A stretch of 64,000 bases of DNA from JAGWBF01 sp963663025 (GTDB lineage Bacteria; Chloroflexota; Dehalococcoidia; Lucifugimonadales; JAGWBF01), in the NCBI GenBank assembly GCA_963663025.1, contig OY760073.1, forward strand, positions 124,001 to 188,000. The letters run 5' to 3'. The notes beneath the pieces were generated by a model. That model ran no database searches. It was given only the letters and a program-made list of their open reading frames with translations, and was not told the origin of the DNA. Below are positions 1-7,126 of this stretch, piece after piece. Within the stretch, counting starts at the first letter, position 1, and every line of letters begins with the position of its first letter. Position numbers and translations under genes: made by a program.

Positions 1-1
1 G

Positions 2-673
2 TTCGGGGACAACGACCGCCTTTCGGCCCTGGTGTCCAACCTGGTGGATGCTGACCTTGTGGTGGTGCTGACCCAGGTAGACGGACTTTACACTGCCGAC
101 CCCAGGGAACACGAGGATGCCGAGAAGCTGGAGCGGGTGGAAAGGGTGGACAGCGCCATAGAGGCTTTGGCGAGCCGGAACCTGGACCCAAGGGCCCGGG
201 GAGGCATGGCGACCAAGCTGCAAGCTGCCAGGACGGTGACCTCCGCCGGGGCTGCAATGATCATCTGCAACGGTCATGAAGAGGATGTGCTCCTTAAGGT
301 GGTCAACGGGCAGAACGTGGGCACCTTATTCCCGCCAACCGCCTCCAAGATGGAAAGCCGGAAAAGATGGATGCTGAGCGCCCCGGGGGCCAAGGGAAGC
401 ATCGTCGTCGACCAGGGCGCCGCGTCGGCCTTGGAGAATGAGAACCGAAGCCTGCTGCCGGCAGGAGTCAATGGGGTCCAGGGATCCTTCGATCGGGGAG
501 ACATCGTTGGAATAGTCGGTCCCCAGGGGGACAGGTTCGGGTGCGGCATCGCCAACTACTCATCCGCCGATACGGAGCGGGTCAAAGGGGCCCGCTCGGA
601 CCGTATCCAGGGCCTGCTGGGGTACCACTACGGCCAGGAGATCATCCACCGGAACAACCTTGTGCTGCTATGA
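2..673 (+). CDS. proB: Glutamate 5-kinase, C-terminal part (5' end outside window)
   Basis: First step of proline synthesis: ATP-dependent phosphorylation of glutamate to gamma-glutamyl phosphate in the cytoplasm. The frame is open from base 2 and begins in the conserved kinase motif FGDNDRLSALVSNLV, followed by VDGLYTADPR and the Arg/Gly-rich stretch RARGGMATKL that belongs to the amino-acid kinase fold. The last ~80 residues, from about GSIVVDQGA to the end, have the look of the PUA domain that closes bacterial ProB. The N-terminal ~150 residues lie left of the window. The stop overlaps the region just before proA, so the two form a proBA operon and are probably translated together. The family call is firm; only the 5' part is missing. 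Confidence 0.95.
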   Translation, partial: FGDNDRLSALVSNLVDADLVVVLTQVDGLYTADPREHEDAEKLERVERVDSAIEALASRNLDPRARGGMATKLQAARTVTSAGAAMIICNGHEEDVLLKVVNGQNVGTLFPPTASKMESRKRWMLSAPGAKGSIVVDQGAASALENENRSLLPAGVNGVQGSFDRGDIVGIVGPQGDRFGCGIANYSSADTERVKGARSDRIQGLLGYHYGQEIIHRNNLVLL

Positions 674-680
674 GGATGTC

Positions 681-1955
681 ATGACAACTACCGTGGATAT
701 TTTAGTGGAGAAGGGCCAGGCTGCGCGTCGGGCCTCCCGCAAGCTGGCTTCTCTTTCAGCCGACGCCAAGAACCGGGGGCTAGCAAAGGTTTCCGAGAAC
801 CTCATTGCCTGTCAGGAGGATGTCCTGGAAGCCAATGCCAAGGACATCGAGGCCGGAAGGGCTGGCGGTATGAGTGATGCCCTGCTGGACCGGCTGCTCC
901 TGGATCCCGCCCGTCTGGAAGGGCTGGCCAGGGATGTGAGGAAGATTGCGGACCTGCCGGACCCTGTGGGTGAAGTTATTGACATGCAGGTACTGCCCAA
1001 CGGCCTCTCAGCGGGTCGAATTCGCGTGCCTCTTGGCGTCATAGGCGCCATATACGAGAGCCGGCCTAACGTCAGCATCGACATCTCCGCGCTGTGCTTG
1101 AAGTCGGGCAACGGCTGCATCCTTCGCGGCGGCAAGGAAGCTATCAACTCCAACCGGGCGCTGGCTGAGCTTGTGAGGAGTTCCATTGGGGAAGCAGGGG
1201 TCCCCGAAGATGCGGTGCAGTTCATCGACAGCACCGACCGGGCTATCGTGGAAGGTATGCTGAAACTCAAGGAGTACATAGACCTCATGGTGCCCCGGGG
1301 CGGCGCTGACTTCGTCCGCTACGTGGGTGAAGAGGCGTCCATGCCCGTGGTCACCGGAGGAGTCGGAGTGTGCCACACCTACGTGGACAGGTCTGCTGAC
1401 CTGGATATGGCGGTGAACATTGCCTTTAACGCCAAGACCCAGCGACCTTCGGTCTGCAATGCCCTGGATACCCTGCTAGTGCACTCGAGCGTGGCCAGAA
1501 CCCACCTGCCGGCCATCGCGGACCGGTGGATCCGGGCGGGAGTGGAGATGCGCTGCGACAGCCGGGCGCTGAGCATCCTGGGGGCGACGCAGGGCAAGGC
1601 TGTGGTGCCCGCCGGGGAGGGCGACTGGGGGCAGGAGTACCTGGACCTGATAGCTTCGGTCAAGGTTGTGGACTCCCTGGACGAGGCGATGGAGCACATA
1701 GAGAAGTACGGGTCGGGGCACTCGGAAGCAATTGTAACGGGAGACTACACATCAGCATCCCGGTTCATGAAAGAGGTGGATGCTGCGGCGGTGCTGGTCA
1801 ATGCCAGCACCCGTTTTGTCGATGGAGGCCAGTTCGGGCTGGGTTCCGAGGTCGGCATAAGCACCCAGAAATTCCATGCCCGGGGGCCCTTGGGACTGCG
1901 GGAGCTGACCTCCTACAAGTGGATAGTCCAGGGCAACGGACAAGTGCTGGGCTAG
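681..1955 (+). CDS. proA: Gamma-glutamyl phosphate reductase
   Basis: Reduces gamma-glutamyl phosphate to glutamate semialdehyde with NADPH, the second step of proline synthesis. The 424-residue length is normal for ProA. Visible landmarks are GVIGAIYESRPNVSIDI, CLKSGNGCILRGGKEA, the MVPRGG loop, the stretch around HTYVDRSADLDMA, and the catalytic-cysteine region QRPSVCNALDTLL. The C-terminal motif DGGQFGLGSEVGISTQKFHARGP is split here only by my quoting limit. I chose ATG 681 rather than an in-frame ATG 21 bases upstream: a GAGG sits five bases before it, and the upstream codon lies inside proB. It starts eight bases after the proB stop. Confidence 0.97.
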   Translation: MTTTVDILVEKGQAARRASRKLASLSADAKNRGLAKVSENLIACQEDVLEANAKDIEAGRAGGMSDALLDRLLLDPARLEGLARDVRKIADLPDPVGEVIDMQVLPNGLSAGRIRVPLGVIGAIYESRPNVSIDISALCLKSGNGCILRGGKEAINSNRALAELVRSSIGEAGVPEDAVQFIDSTDRAIVEGMLKLKEYIDLMVPRGGADFVRYVGEEASMPVVTGGVGVCHTYVDRSADLDMAVNIAFNAKTQRPSVCNALDTLLVHSSVARTHLPAIADRWIRAGVEMRCDSRALSILGATQGKAVVPAGEGDWGQEYLDLIASVKVVDSLDEAMEHIEKYGSGHSEAIVTGDYTSASRFMKEVDAAAVLVNASTRFVDGGQFGLGSEVGISTQKFHARGPLGLRELTSYKWIVQGNGQVLG

Positions 1956-1989
1956 CCAGAAGCATCCCTCTGCCGGAGGCGAAGGTACG

Positions 1990-2301
1990 ATGGGCGATTT
2001 CTACTTCGAACGGGACTGTCGGACTCCCTACTCGGAATGCTACACCATCCTGGAGGATGAACAGCCTGTGGGCCGGGTGGACATTCACTTCACCCCCACT
2101 GTGGTGCACTCGACCCTGTGCGTCGTGGAGAGCGTTACCCAGGAAGGAATCCAGGAGCTGATCGAAGCGATCGATGATGAGCTGGTCGATTCCATCGGGG
2201 TGTCCAGGGAGGAGTTCATCGTCCACATATTCCAGGGCAGGGAGGCCGGCGTGTACAGCGACACCGGCTTCGGGGGCAACGGCGCCGAGCCGGCGCAGTA
2301 G
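1990..2301 (+). CDS. Small conserved-looking acidic protein, unknown function
   Basis: A 103-residue protein 34 bases downstream of proA on the same strand. Its sequence is acidic and cytoplasmic in character, with no signal peptide or membrane segment. It reads like a small alpha/beta protein: DFYFERDC at the start, a middle part with VGRVDIHF and LCVVESV, then an acidic helix EGIQELIEAIDDELV. A glycine-rich tail follows. I do not recognise a named family. The position suggests co-transcription with proBA but says nothing sure about its role. The start ATG follows GGAGGCGAAGGTACG, an acceptable ribosome binding site. Confidence 0.7.
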   Translation: MGDFYFERDCRTPYSECYTILEDEQPVGRVDIHFTPTVVHSTLCVVESVTQEGIQELIEAIDDELVDSIGVSREEFIVHIFQGREAGVYSDTGFGGNGAEPAQ

Positions 2302-2406
2302 GGAAACTTGGTGGACTACTTAAGTCTGTAATTGATTCCCTGGGTGATGGGATGCGCTATGGCTAGCCGTTCAGGCAGGGGCTGAGCAACGACTGGGGGT
2401 GAATTG

Positions 2407-3291
2407 ATGGAAGCTCATACCCAAGGCGCCATAGCCTCTGCAATTATCTCTGCCTGCGATGCTGCCACAACTGGTGTTCGTCTCTATCATTCCGTGTGCG
2501 AGATTCCGGCAGTCCAGGATGCTAGGCAGCGGCGCAGGTTATTAGGTTTCGGTAGGCATCTGGCTGGCGACCCTACTGCTGCGGACCAAGACTGCACTTC
2601 CATTGACTTGATCCTCAATTTCGTTGGCAGTTCAGCGATGTCTCCCTATGACCATCTGAACGTCTTGAAACATTTGATTCTAGAAAGAGAAGGACGCCCC
2701 GAGCCAGAGGACGGCAAACCACTCACATCGACGGACGACTTCGCATTGTGCCTTGCTTCTGATGCCGCAGCCCTAGTTCGTCTCAGTGTCTTCCGGGTTG
2801 CTTGCAGTTGTGCAAATCTAGATATTATTTTCAGATTGGCACGGGAGGGAGACACAGAAGGCAAGGAGTCAATTCCGATTCGCTTGCTTTTGGACGCACA
2901 AGAGCCAACAGGTCTTGTCATAAGCGCAACTCGTATAGTACTTCGTGTTTTGGTTGGTTCAAATCGGACTCAACTCATCGCAGGCACATCAAGTCAACAA
3001 TGGGCTGCGAGTTACGATGCCATACTCGACGCTGCTCGCTTAGATATCCAGAGCATGATGGCATCTATCCGAGCAGTCATTGAGTCTCCCACTCCGGATC
3101 CCACGATAGCCTCGCCAGCTTCTTACTTGGCTAGAGAGATTTCGAATATCGCCCACAATGTTGCTGATGAGGTGAATAAGCGTGACAGTAGCATTCTCGG
3201 CTCTATAGCGAAGGATGCCAGTCTTGTAGCAGACCTTGCAGCTAAAGCAGCAGGGGAATATGACACGGCACTAAGGGCGGTATTGGCATAA
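2407..3291 (+). CDS. Unknown protein in AT-richer accessory stretch
   Basis: A 294-residue protein I do not recognise. The ATG at 2407 sits behind GGGGGTGA; a TTG just before it is a possible alternative. The protein looks helical and soluble, with no signal peptide. The C-terminal third is rich in Ala, Ser and Asp (SILGSIAKDASLVADLAAKA) and could form an amphipathic helical bundle. Codon use is visibly less GC-biased than in proA or the amidohydrolase nearby. It is flanked by about 100 and 210 bases of non-coding DNA. These traits suggest a horizontally acquired gene near an orphan antitoxin. The reading frame is uninterrupted and there is no competing frame. Confidence 0.65.
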   Translation: MEAHTQGAIASAIISACDAATTGVRLYHSVCEIPAVQDARQRRRLLGFGRHLAGDPTAADQDCTSIDLILNFVGSSAMSPYDHLNVLKHLILEREGRPEPEDGKPLTSTDDFALCLASDAAALVRLSVFRVACSCANLDIIFRLAREGDTEGKESIPIRLLLDAQEPTGLVISATRIVLRVLVGSNRTQLIAGTSSQQWAASYDAILDAARLDIQSMMASIRAVIESPTPDPTIASPASYLAREISNIAHNVADEVNKRDSSILGSIAKDASLVADLAAKAAGEYDTALRAVLA

Positions 3292-3318
3292 CTTTGCGTT
3301 TCCGGTGCGTCCCCATCA

Positions 3319-3350
3319 TCTAGACGTCAGGGGAACTAACGAAGTCTAGA
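3319..3350. repeat. Imperfectly spaced inverted repeat downstream of the unknown gene
   Basis: TCTAGAC at 3319-3325 is the exact inverse complement of GTCTAGA at 3344-3350, separated by 18 bases. It lies 28 bases after the stop of the 2407-3291 gene. There is no T-run, so it is not a clear terminator. The rest of 3292-3502 holds nothing I recognise. Confidence 0.35.
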
Positions 3351-3502
3351 AACCAAGCCAATCCGACAAGGTTGCCACTGTTCACCATTAGCCATGCCGT
3401 ATCTCCGTTCGTCCTTTCACATCAAGACGGAGATATTCCGTGTGGAGACGCCTTCTAGAAGCACCTTCGCCATGCGCACCCAGTCAACTGCCTAGGCATG
3501 GC

Positions 3503-3787
3503 CTACGGCTGGTATGGCTCAACCTGTGTCCGGTCTTCACGCCTGCGCGCTTGCGCCAGGTCGTAGGAGGCCTGGCGACGCAGCCAGAAATCTGCACTGG
3601 ACCATCCAGCCTTCTCGAAGCGAATGGCCATGTCGGGCGAGATCGTGGCGTGTCCGTTTAGTACCCGGGAAAGCGTGTGGCGAGCAACGCCCAGAACCTC
3701 GGCTGCCTCAGTGACGCTAAGCCCAAGGGGCTCTAGACAGTTCTCCCTGATGCTACGCCCAGGATGCGGTGGGTTTTTCATAGCCAT
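3503..3787 (-). CDS. HigA-type (XRE family) antitoxin, no toxin partner
   Basis: A 94-residue helix-turn-helix protein of the HigA/VapI antitoxin family. It opens with the family signature of a proline-rich start, HPGRSIREN, then CLEPLGLSVTEAAEVLGVARHTLSRVLNGHATISPDMA in which the recognition helix and the RVLNG turn are clear; FEKAGWSSADFWLRRQ completes the fold. The ATG at 3787 follows CGGAGGAGTGACATC. HigA is normally directly preceded by higB; here the preceding gene, 29 bases away on the same strand, is the selenocysteine peroxiredoxin-like gene. No higB remnant was found on either side. It may therefore act as a solitary regulator, possibly of its neighbour. Confidence 0.85.
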   Translation of the reverse strand: MAMKNPPHPGRSIRENCLEPLGLSVTEAAEVLGVARHTLSRVLNGHATISPDMAIRFEKAGWSSADFWLRRQASYDLAQARRREDRTQVEPYQP

Positions 3788-3816
3788 GATGTCACTCCTC
3801 CGAATGGGCCCAGGAC

Positions 3817-4344
3817 CTACCCCTTCCGCAGCTCCTCCAGTAGGACATCCACGTCGGCTTGGTCCTGGGCCCTGGAGACAGGGTGGGAGTACTTCAGTTG
3901 CCCACGTTCGTCGATGATGAAGTCACCACCAAGCTGCATGATGTCGCCGTGCCCTCCCCACACCCACCTGCCCCGCAGCAGAAGCCTGAGGAACTGCCAT
4001 GACGCTCCCACGTTGAACACGTCCCGAAACGATCCACGGCGGACGCCATAGGCCCGGTAGGTCTCCAGCCCAGGGTCGGACAGGATGGGGAAGGCGAGGC
4101 GCATATCCTCCACCTGACCCTTCAGCCTATGCAGGGGTTCGAAGGAGACGGCGACAACCTCGGCCCCCAGCCCCCGGATCTCCTCGTGGTGCTGCTGCAA
4201 CTGCAGCAGGTGGTCCCGCCCGGCAAGTCAGCAGTTGTGGCGGGAGAACACCAGTACGACGGAGCGGCCCAGCATGCCGCTTAGGGCAAGCCGGTGGCCG
4301 GCAGTGGATTCCAGGCTGAAGCCGGGAGCAGGCTGTCCAAGCAT
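3817..4344 (-). CDS. Peroxiredoxin-like (AhpC/TSA family) protein with in-frame UGA read as selenocysteine
   Basis: Thioredoxin-fold peroxidase-like protein of 175 residues if the UGA at 4228-4230 is decoded as selenocysteine. The frame opens at ATG 4344 with MLGQPAPGFSLES, the standard peroxiredoxin start, then GRSVVLVFSRHNC, UGA, LAGRDHLLQLQ. After it come EIRGLGAEVVAVSFE, FPILSDPGLETYRAYGV and QLGGDFIIDERGQLKYSH. All of these belong to the AhpC/TSA-like family that usually carries a CxxC after beta-strand 1. The UGA falls exactly where the first, catalytic Cys of that motif belongs, and the resolving Cys is Gly. Both sides are intact and in one frame, which argues against a pseudogene. A SECIS-like hairpin follows (4192-4209). 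Annotation pipelines would truncate it at the TTG at 4200. Confidence 0.8.
4192..4209 (-). promoter_or_regulatory. Candidate bacterial SECIS hairpin
   Basis: On the minus strand, CTGCTGC-AGTT-GCAGCAG forms a perfect seven-pair stem with a four-base loop. Twenty-five bases separate the UGA (4228-4230) from the loop. The loop has G in its second position. Bacterial SECIS elements are known to lie just downstream of the UGA with a G near the start of the apical loop. Part of the coincidence could come from the coding of LLQLQQ. Confidence 0.55.
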
Positions 4345-4442
4345 CGGTCCTGCCTTTCTGCCGTCGGACGGGCTTTGGACTGGCGCCCGTTACCGGGATT
4401 CACTTCTTCCCGGGTTCGCCTGAATATATAATCCTACCCAGT

Positions 4443-5282
4443 ATGATAGTCGATTTCCACACCCACATCTTCCCTCCGGCCTTCCGGGACAACCGGCAGC
4501 GTTACCTCGATCTGGATGCCACCTTCGCAGCCCTCTACTCCAACCCCAGGGCCAAGCTGGGCACCGCCGAAGAGCTGGTGGCATCCATGGACGAAGCCGG
4601 TGTGGATAAGGCGGTCGTCATGGGAGCGGGCTGGACTGACCCCCGGGTAGCGAGGGAAGCTAACGACTACGTTATCGAGTCGGTGCGTAAGCACTCCTCC
4701 AAGCTCATAGGCTTCTGCTCCGTCAACCCGGCTTGGGGCGAAGCCGCCTTGGAAGAGGCGGAACGTTGCGCCGACGCGGGCCTGCGGGGCATTGGCGAGC
4801 TTCATGCCGACTCCCAGGGATTCGACGTTGCTGACCGGGAAGCGCTGGCGCCCCTCATGGACCTGACGAACAAGCGGGGGCTCCCGGTCCTGGTGCACGG
4901 CTCGGAGCCGGTAGGCCACGCATATCCGGGCAAGGGCACGACCACCCCCGACCTGCTGTACAAGATGGTGCGGAACTTCCCCGACAACACTATCGTCTGC
5001 GCTCACTGGGGCGGCGGCCTCCCCCTCTACACGCTCATGCCTGAGCTGGCAGACGAGCTGAGGAACGTCTATTTCGATAGCGCGGCGTCTCCCTTCCTGT
5101 ACCGCCCCGCTATCTATTCCATCGTCTCGGCAGTGGCTGGTCCCGACCACATCCTGTTTGGTACCGACTACCCCCTGCTCTCCTACAAGCGTTGCATGGA
5201 ACACCTCGAGGAGGCCCACCTGGACCCCGAACTGAGAGCGCGCATCCTGGGCAAGAACGCCTGGCATCTGCTGGGCTCCTAG
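4443..5282 (+). CDS. Amidohydrolase_2 family metal-dependent hydrolase
   Basis: A 279-residue TIM-barrel protein of the amidohydrolase_2 (ACMSD/decarboxylase-like) family; substrate unknown. The N-terminal metal-binding motif is MIVDFHTHIFPP (HxH at residues 6-8). Further ligands are likely the His in PVLVHGSEP, the His in IVCAHWGGGLP and the Asp in ILFGTDYPLLS. It is probably cytoplasmic. The start ATG at 4443 lies 98 bases from the divergent peroxiredoxin-like gene, so promoters for both should lie in 4345-4442. It is followed 20 bases later by thpR. The intact ligand set suggests an active enzyme. Confidence 0.88.
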   Translation: MIVDFHTHIFPPAFRDNRQRYLDLDATFAALYSNPRAKLGTAEELVASMDEAGVDKAVVMGAGWTDPRVAREANDYVIESVRKHSSKLIGFCSVNPAWGEAALEEAERCADAGLRGIGELHADSQGFDVADREALAPLMDLTNKRGLPVLVHGSEPVGHAYPGKGTTTPDLLYKMVRNFPDNTIVCAHWGGGLPLYTLMPELADELRNVYFDSAASPFLYRPAIYSIVSAVAGPDHILFGTDYPLLSYKRCMEHLEEAHLDPELRARILGKNAWHLLGS

Positions 5283-5302
5283 GAGGCTGGAGAGAGACCG
5301 GT

Positions 5303-5878
5303 TTGCGCACCTTCATCGCTGCCGACATCCCCGACGAAGCTAGGGAAGGCCTGGCATTGTTTCTGTCCCAGCTTCGGACCATAGGACTTGAGAAGCTGCG
5401 TTGGGTACAGCCCGAGGCCATGCACCTGACCCTGAAGTTCCTAGGGGAGATCGACCAAGAAAAGGTCGGTCGGGTGCTTGCGGCGATGAGTGAAAGCTGC
5501 AATGGCGCATCCACCTTCGGGCTGTCCACCGGGGGGCTGGGATGCTTTCCCAACCGCAGGTCGCCGCAGGTGGTATGGCTGGGCCTGGAGGGGGATATGG
5601 AACCCTTGGGCGTGCTCCAAGCTAAACTGGACGGAGAGTTGCACAACACCGCGGGTCTGCCCCTGGAGAATCGTCCATTCAGGCCCCACCTGACCTTGGC
5701 CCGGGTGCGCAGGGGCGCGTCTGAGGCGGAGCGTCGGCAGATATGGGAGGGCATCGAGGCCACCCCGCCCCCCGAGGTCATCACCTGGCAGGTGCCCCAG
5801 CTGTCCCTGGTGCACAGCACCCTTCTCCCCCAGGGCCCCCAGTACCGCACCCTGGGGTCAGCGCCTCTGAGAGGATAA
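5303..5878 (+). CDS. thpR: RNA 2',3'-cyclic phosphodiesterase (LigT/2H family)
   Basis: Member of the 2H phosphoesterase superfamily, opening 2',3'-cyclic phosphates at RNA ends. The family's two H-x-T/S-x motifs are present: HLTLKF near residue 43 and HLTLAR near residue 135. Other typical pieces are RTFIAADIP at the start and FRPHLTLARV. The 191-residue length is normal. I place the start at TTG 5303 because homologues begin with this R-T/L-F-I-A motif and GGAGAGAG precedes it; the open frame extends further upstream into the amidohydrolase gene without similarity. It probably shares a transcript with the upstream amidohydrolase. Its last ~45 bases recur in decayed form near 6986. Confidence 0.9.
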   Translation: MRTFIAADIPDEAREGLALFLSQLRTIGLEKLRWVQPEAMHLTLKFLGEIDQEKVGRVLAAMSESCNGASTFGLSTGGLGCFPNRRSPQVVWLGLEGDMEPLGVLQAKLDGELHNTAGLPLENRPFRPHLTLARVRRGASEAERRQIWEGIEATPPPEVITWQVPQLSLVHSTLLPQGPQYRTLGSAPLRG

Positions 5879-5956
5879 GGAGATGGTGGTATATTGGGTC
5901 AGTGGGGAGCAATCACTGGGCTTCGCATAGTGCCAGACCATCATCGATCAGGCCAC
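5833..5956. repeat. Imperfect direct repeat, copy A (thpR end plus lipoprotein end)
   Basis: This block contains the last codons of thpR and the last codons of the convergent lipoprotein gene. The same arrangement returns at 6986-7117. Shared stretches include CCCCAGTACCGCA, TCACTG and AGGCCAC, in the same order and nearly the same spacing. Copy A is the functional one because both genes end in it. Confidence 0.75.
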
Positions 5957-6287
5957 TGATGGATATGCGGATGCCCGGATTTTCCCCAGTAGCGCTCTGC
6001 CATTCCAGATTATATTTGTCGTCATAGCGCCAGATATGTTCCAGGTTTCGGATTTGTAATGAAGGTTGAGTTCTTCCCAACCCTGACATAGCCGTTCCGT
6101 TGATCGGATAGGCATATCCATTTGTTTCTACCCACACCATATATGAGTCGCAGTGCAACGTGGCTCTAGGTACATTAAGAGGCCAGCTGTCGCCGTATTC
6201 TGCTTCCGTGATTTCCTGACCGGCATTGCCACTACACGCCATCACCAGAAATGACAATATCAGTGCACAGAACACAAGCCGTATCAT
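5913..6287 (-). CDS. DUF2511-like (YebY-type) lipoprotein
   Basis: A 124-residue exported lipoprotein of unknown function. The signal peptide is MIRLVFCALILSFLVMAC with a VMAC lipobox, cysteine at residue 18. The mature part has the pattern known from YebY/DUF2511 proteins: YGDSWPLNVPRATLHC, then YMVWVETNGYAYPINGTA. Start ATG 6287 is supported by AAGGAGCT seven bases upstream; the frame extends ten codons further without a better site. It is convergent with thpR. Its last codons are part of a repeat whose second, frameshifted copy lies at 6986-7117, so a homologous gene or an earlier copy of it once lay beside the SOD-like gene. Confidence 0.75.
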   Translation of the reverse strand: MIRLVFCALILSFLVMACSGNAGQEITEAEYGDSWPLNVPRATLHCDSYMVWVETNGYAYPINGTAMSGLGRTQPSLQIRNLEHIWRYDDKYNLEWQSATGENPGIRISISGLIDDGLALCEAQ

Positions 6288-6510
6288 TGAACAGCTCCTT
6301 GCGGGATTTCGGGTCAACTTGACAGACTACAGCCCAAGTTCCGCCAGCAATGGCAACAGGGCGCGAAACTATAACGATGGAGCGAGGATTCCACAGCTAA
6401 AGGGAGCTTATCACTGGTCCCACAAAGTCCTCAACCCTTAGAACTAGATGGTCTGATTTCTAGATTTGTTGAGTCAGATCTGAGGCAACCGTTAGGGAGT
6501 CCAATACGAA

Positions 6511-6645
6511 ATGACTACGGATTGTCCTGCGAATGAGACGAACCTAGCGAAGTTCCATTCCATACGCATCAACGACCAGTGGCGCATTGTCTTTCGCTGG
6601 ACCGAATTAGGGCCGGATATGGTAGCCATCGTGGACTATCATTGA
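6511..6645 (+). pseudogene. Truncated higB toxin remnant
   Basis: A 45-codon frame from ATG 6511 to TGA 6645 ends with HSIRINDQWRIVFRW and MVAIVDYH. These are the hallmark C-terminal motifs of HigB/RelE-type mRNA interferases (usual length about 92 residues). Only the C-terminal ~40% is left. The frame upstream of 6511 is closed by stops at 6481 and 6493 and shows no HigB N-terminus in any frame I read. The N-terminal helices that complete the toxin are therefore lost, and it should be inactive. It sits 33 bases before the intact higA, the normal order for this module. Confidence 0.8.
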
Positions 6646-6654
6646 CTTACGACA

Positions 6655-6668
6655 CTATAACGTTATAG
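6655..6668. promoter_or_regulatory. 14-bp perfect palindrome, probable HigA operator over a -10 region
   Basis: CTATAACGTTATAG reads the same on both strands and lies 10 bases before the higA ATG. TTGACT at 6642-6647 followed after 16 bases by TATAGG (6664-6669) would make a promoter whose -10 overlaps the palindrome. Transcription would then start close to the ATG, giving a nearly leaderless antitoxin mRNA. HigA proteins are known to repress by binding such palindromes; the specific match is inference. Confidence 0.55.
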
Positions 6669-6678
6669 GATATACCAC

Positions 6679-6975
6679 ATGAATGATCCTATTACACCCG
6701 GGGAGATTCTGTTGGAGGAGTACCTGAAGCCGATGGGTATCTCCCAGAACGCCATGGCTCGCGCCATCGGAGTAGCACCCCGCGCTATAAACGAGATCGT
6801 CTTGGGTAGGCGCTCCATCACTCCGGCCATGTCCATCCGTTTCGGCGCCTTCTTCGGTCAGTCGGACCAGTTTTGGCATGGTGTACAGGTGGAATGCGAT
6901 TTTCGCAAGCTAGCTGGCCAAAGGCCCGCTATCACCGCCGATATCCAAACGGCAGCGACATTGATCAAGGCCTAG
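6679..6975 (+). CDS. higA: HigA-type (XRE family) antitoxin
   Basis: A 98-residue helix-turn-helix antitoxin. Family motifs are clear: ITPGEILLEEYLKPMGISQN, the recognition region RAINEIVLGRRSITPAMS and FGQSDQFWHGVQVECD. It follows a truncated higB at 6511-6645, so the antitoxin is intact while the toxin is not. It may be kept as an autoregulated repressor, or to neutralise HigB toxins encoded elsewhere in the genome. It shares the fold but not close identity with the orphan HigA at 3503-3787. A palindromic probable operator lies immediately upstream. Confidence 0.9.
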   Translation: MNDPITPGEILLEEYLKPMGISQNAMARAIGVAPRAINEIVLGRRSITPAMSIRFGAFFGQSDQFWHGVQVECDFRKLAGQRPAITADIQTAATLIKA

Positions 6976-6985
6976 AAACTCTCCC

Positions 6986-7117
6986 GGGGCCCCAGTACCG
7001 CATCCTGAGGTCGGCGCTGCTGAGAGAGTAGGGGCCGATGGCCCCCTTGAGTGGGTAGGGCCGGGGGGTGGCGGTCACTGATCCCTGATAGCGCCAGGCC
7101 ACCATCGTCTAGGCCAC
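6986..7117. repeat. Imperfect direct repeat, copy B (decayed)
   Basis: Second, degenerate copy of the block at 5833-5956. On the plus strand it still encodes PQYRILRSALLRE and stop, against PQYRTLGSAPLRG and stop in thpR. On the minus strand it reads GLDDGGLALSGIS, against the lipoprotein end GLIDDGLALCEAQ, with a one-base deletion that removes the stop from frame. It fills the gap between higA and the SOD-like gene and is not a gene itself. Confidence 0.75.
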
Positions 7118-7126
7118 GGAGCGGTC

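Noticed and set aside
4198..4230. Peroxiredoxin-like gene as a nonsense-mutated pseudogene.
   Set aside because: There is only one stop, it is UGA, it replaces exactly the catalytic Cys, and the rest of the frame is intact with a hairpin downstream; selenocysteine explains this better than decay.
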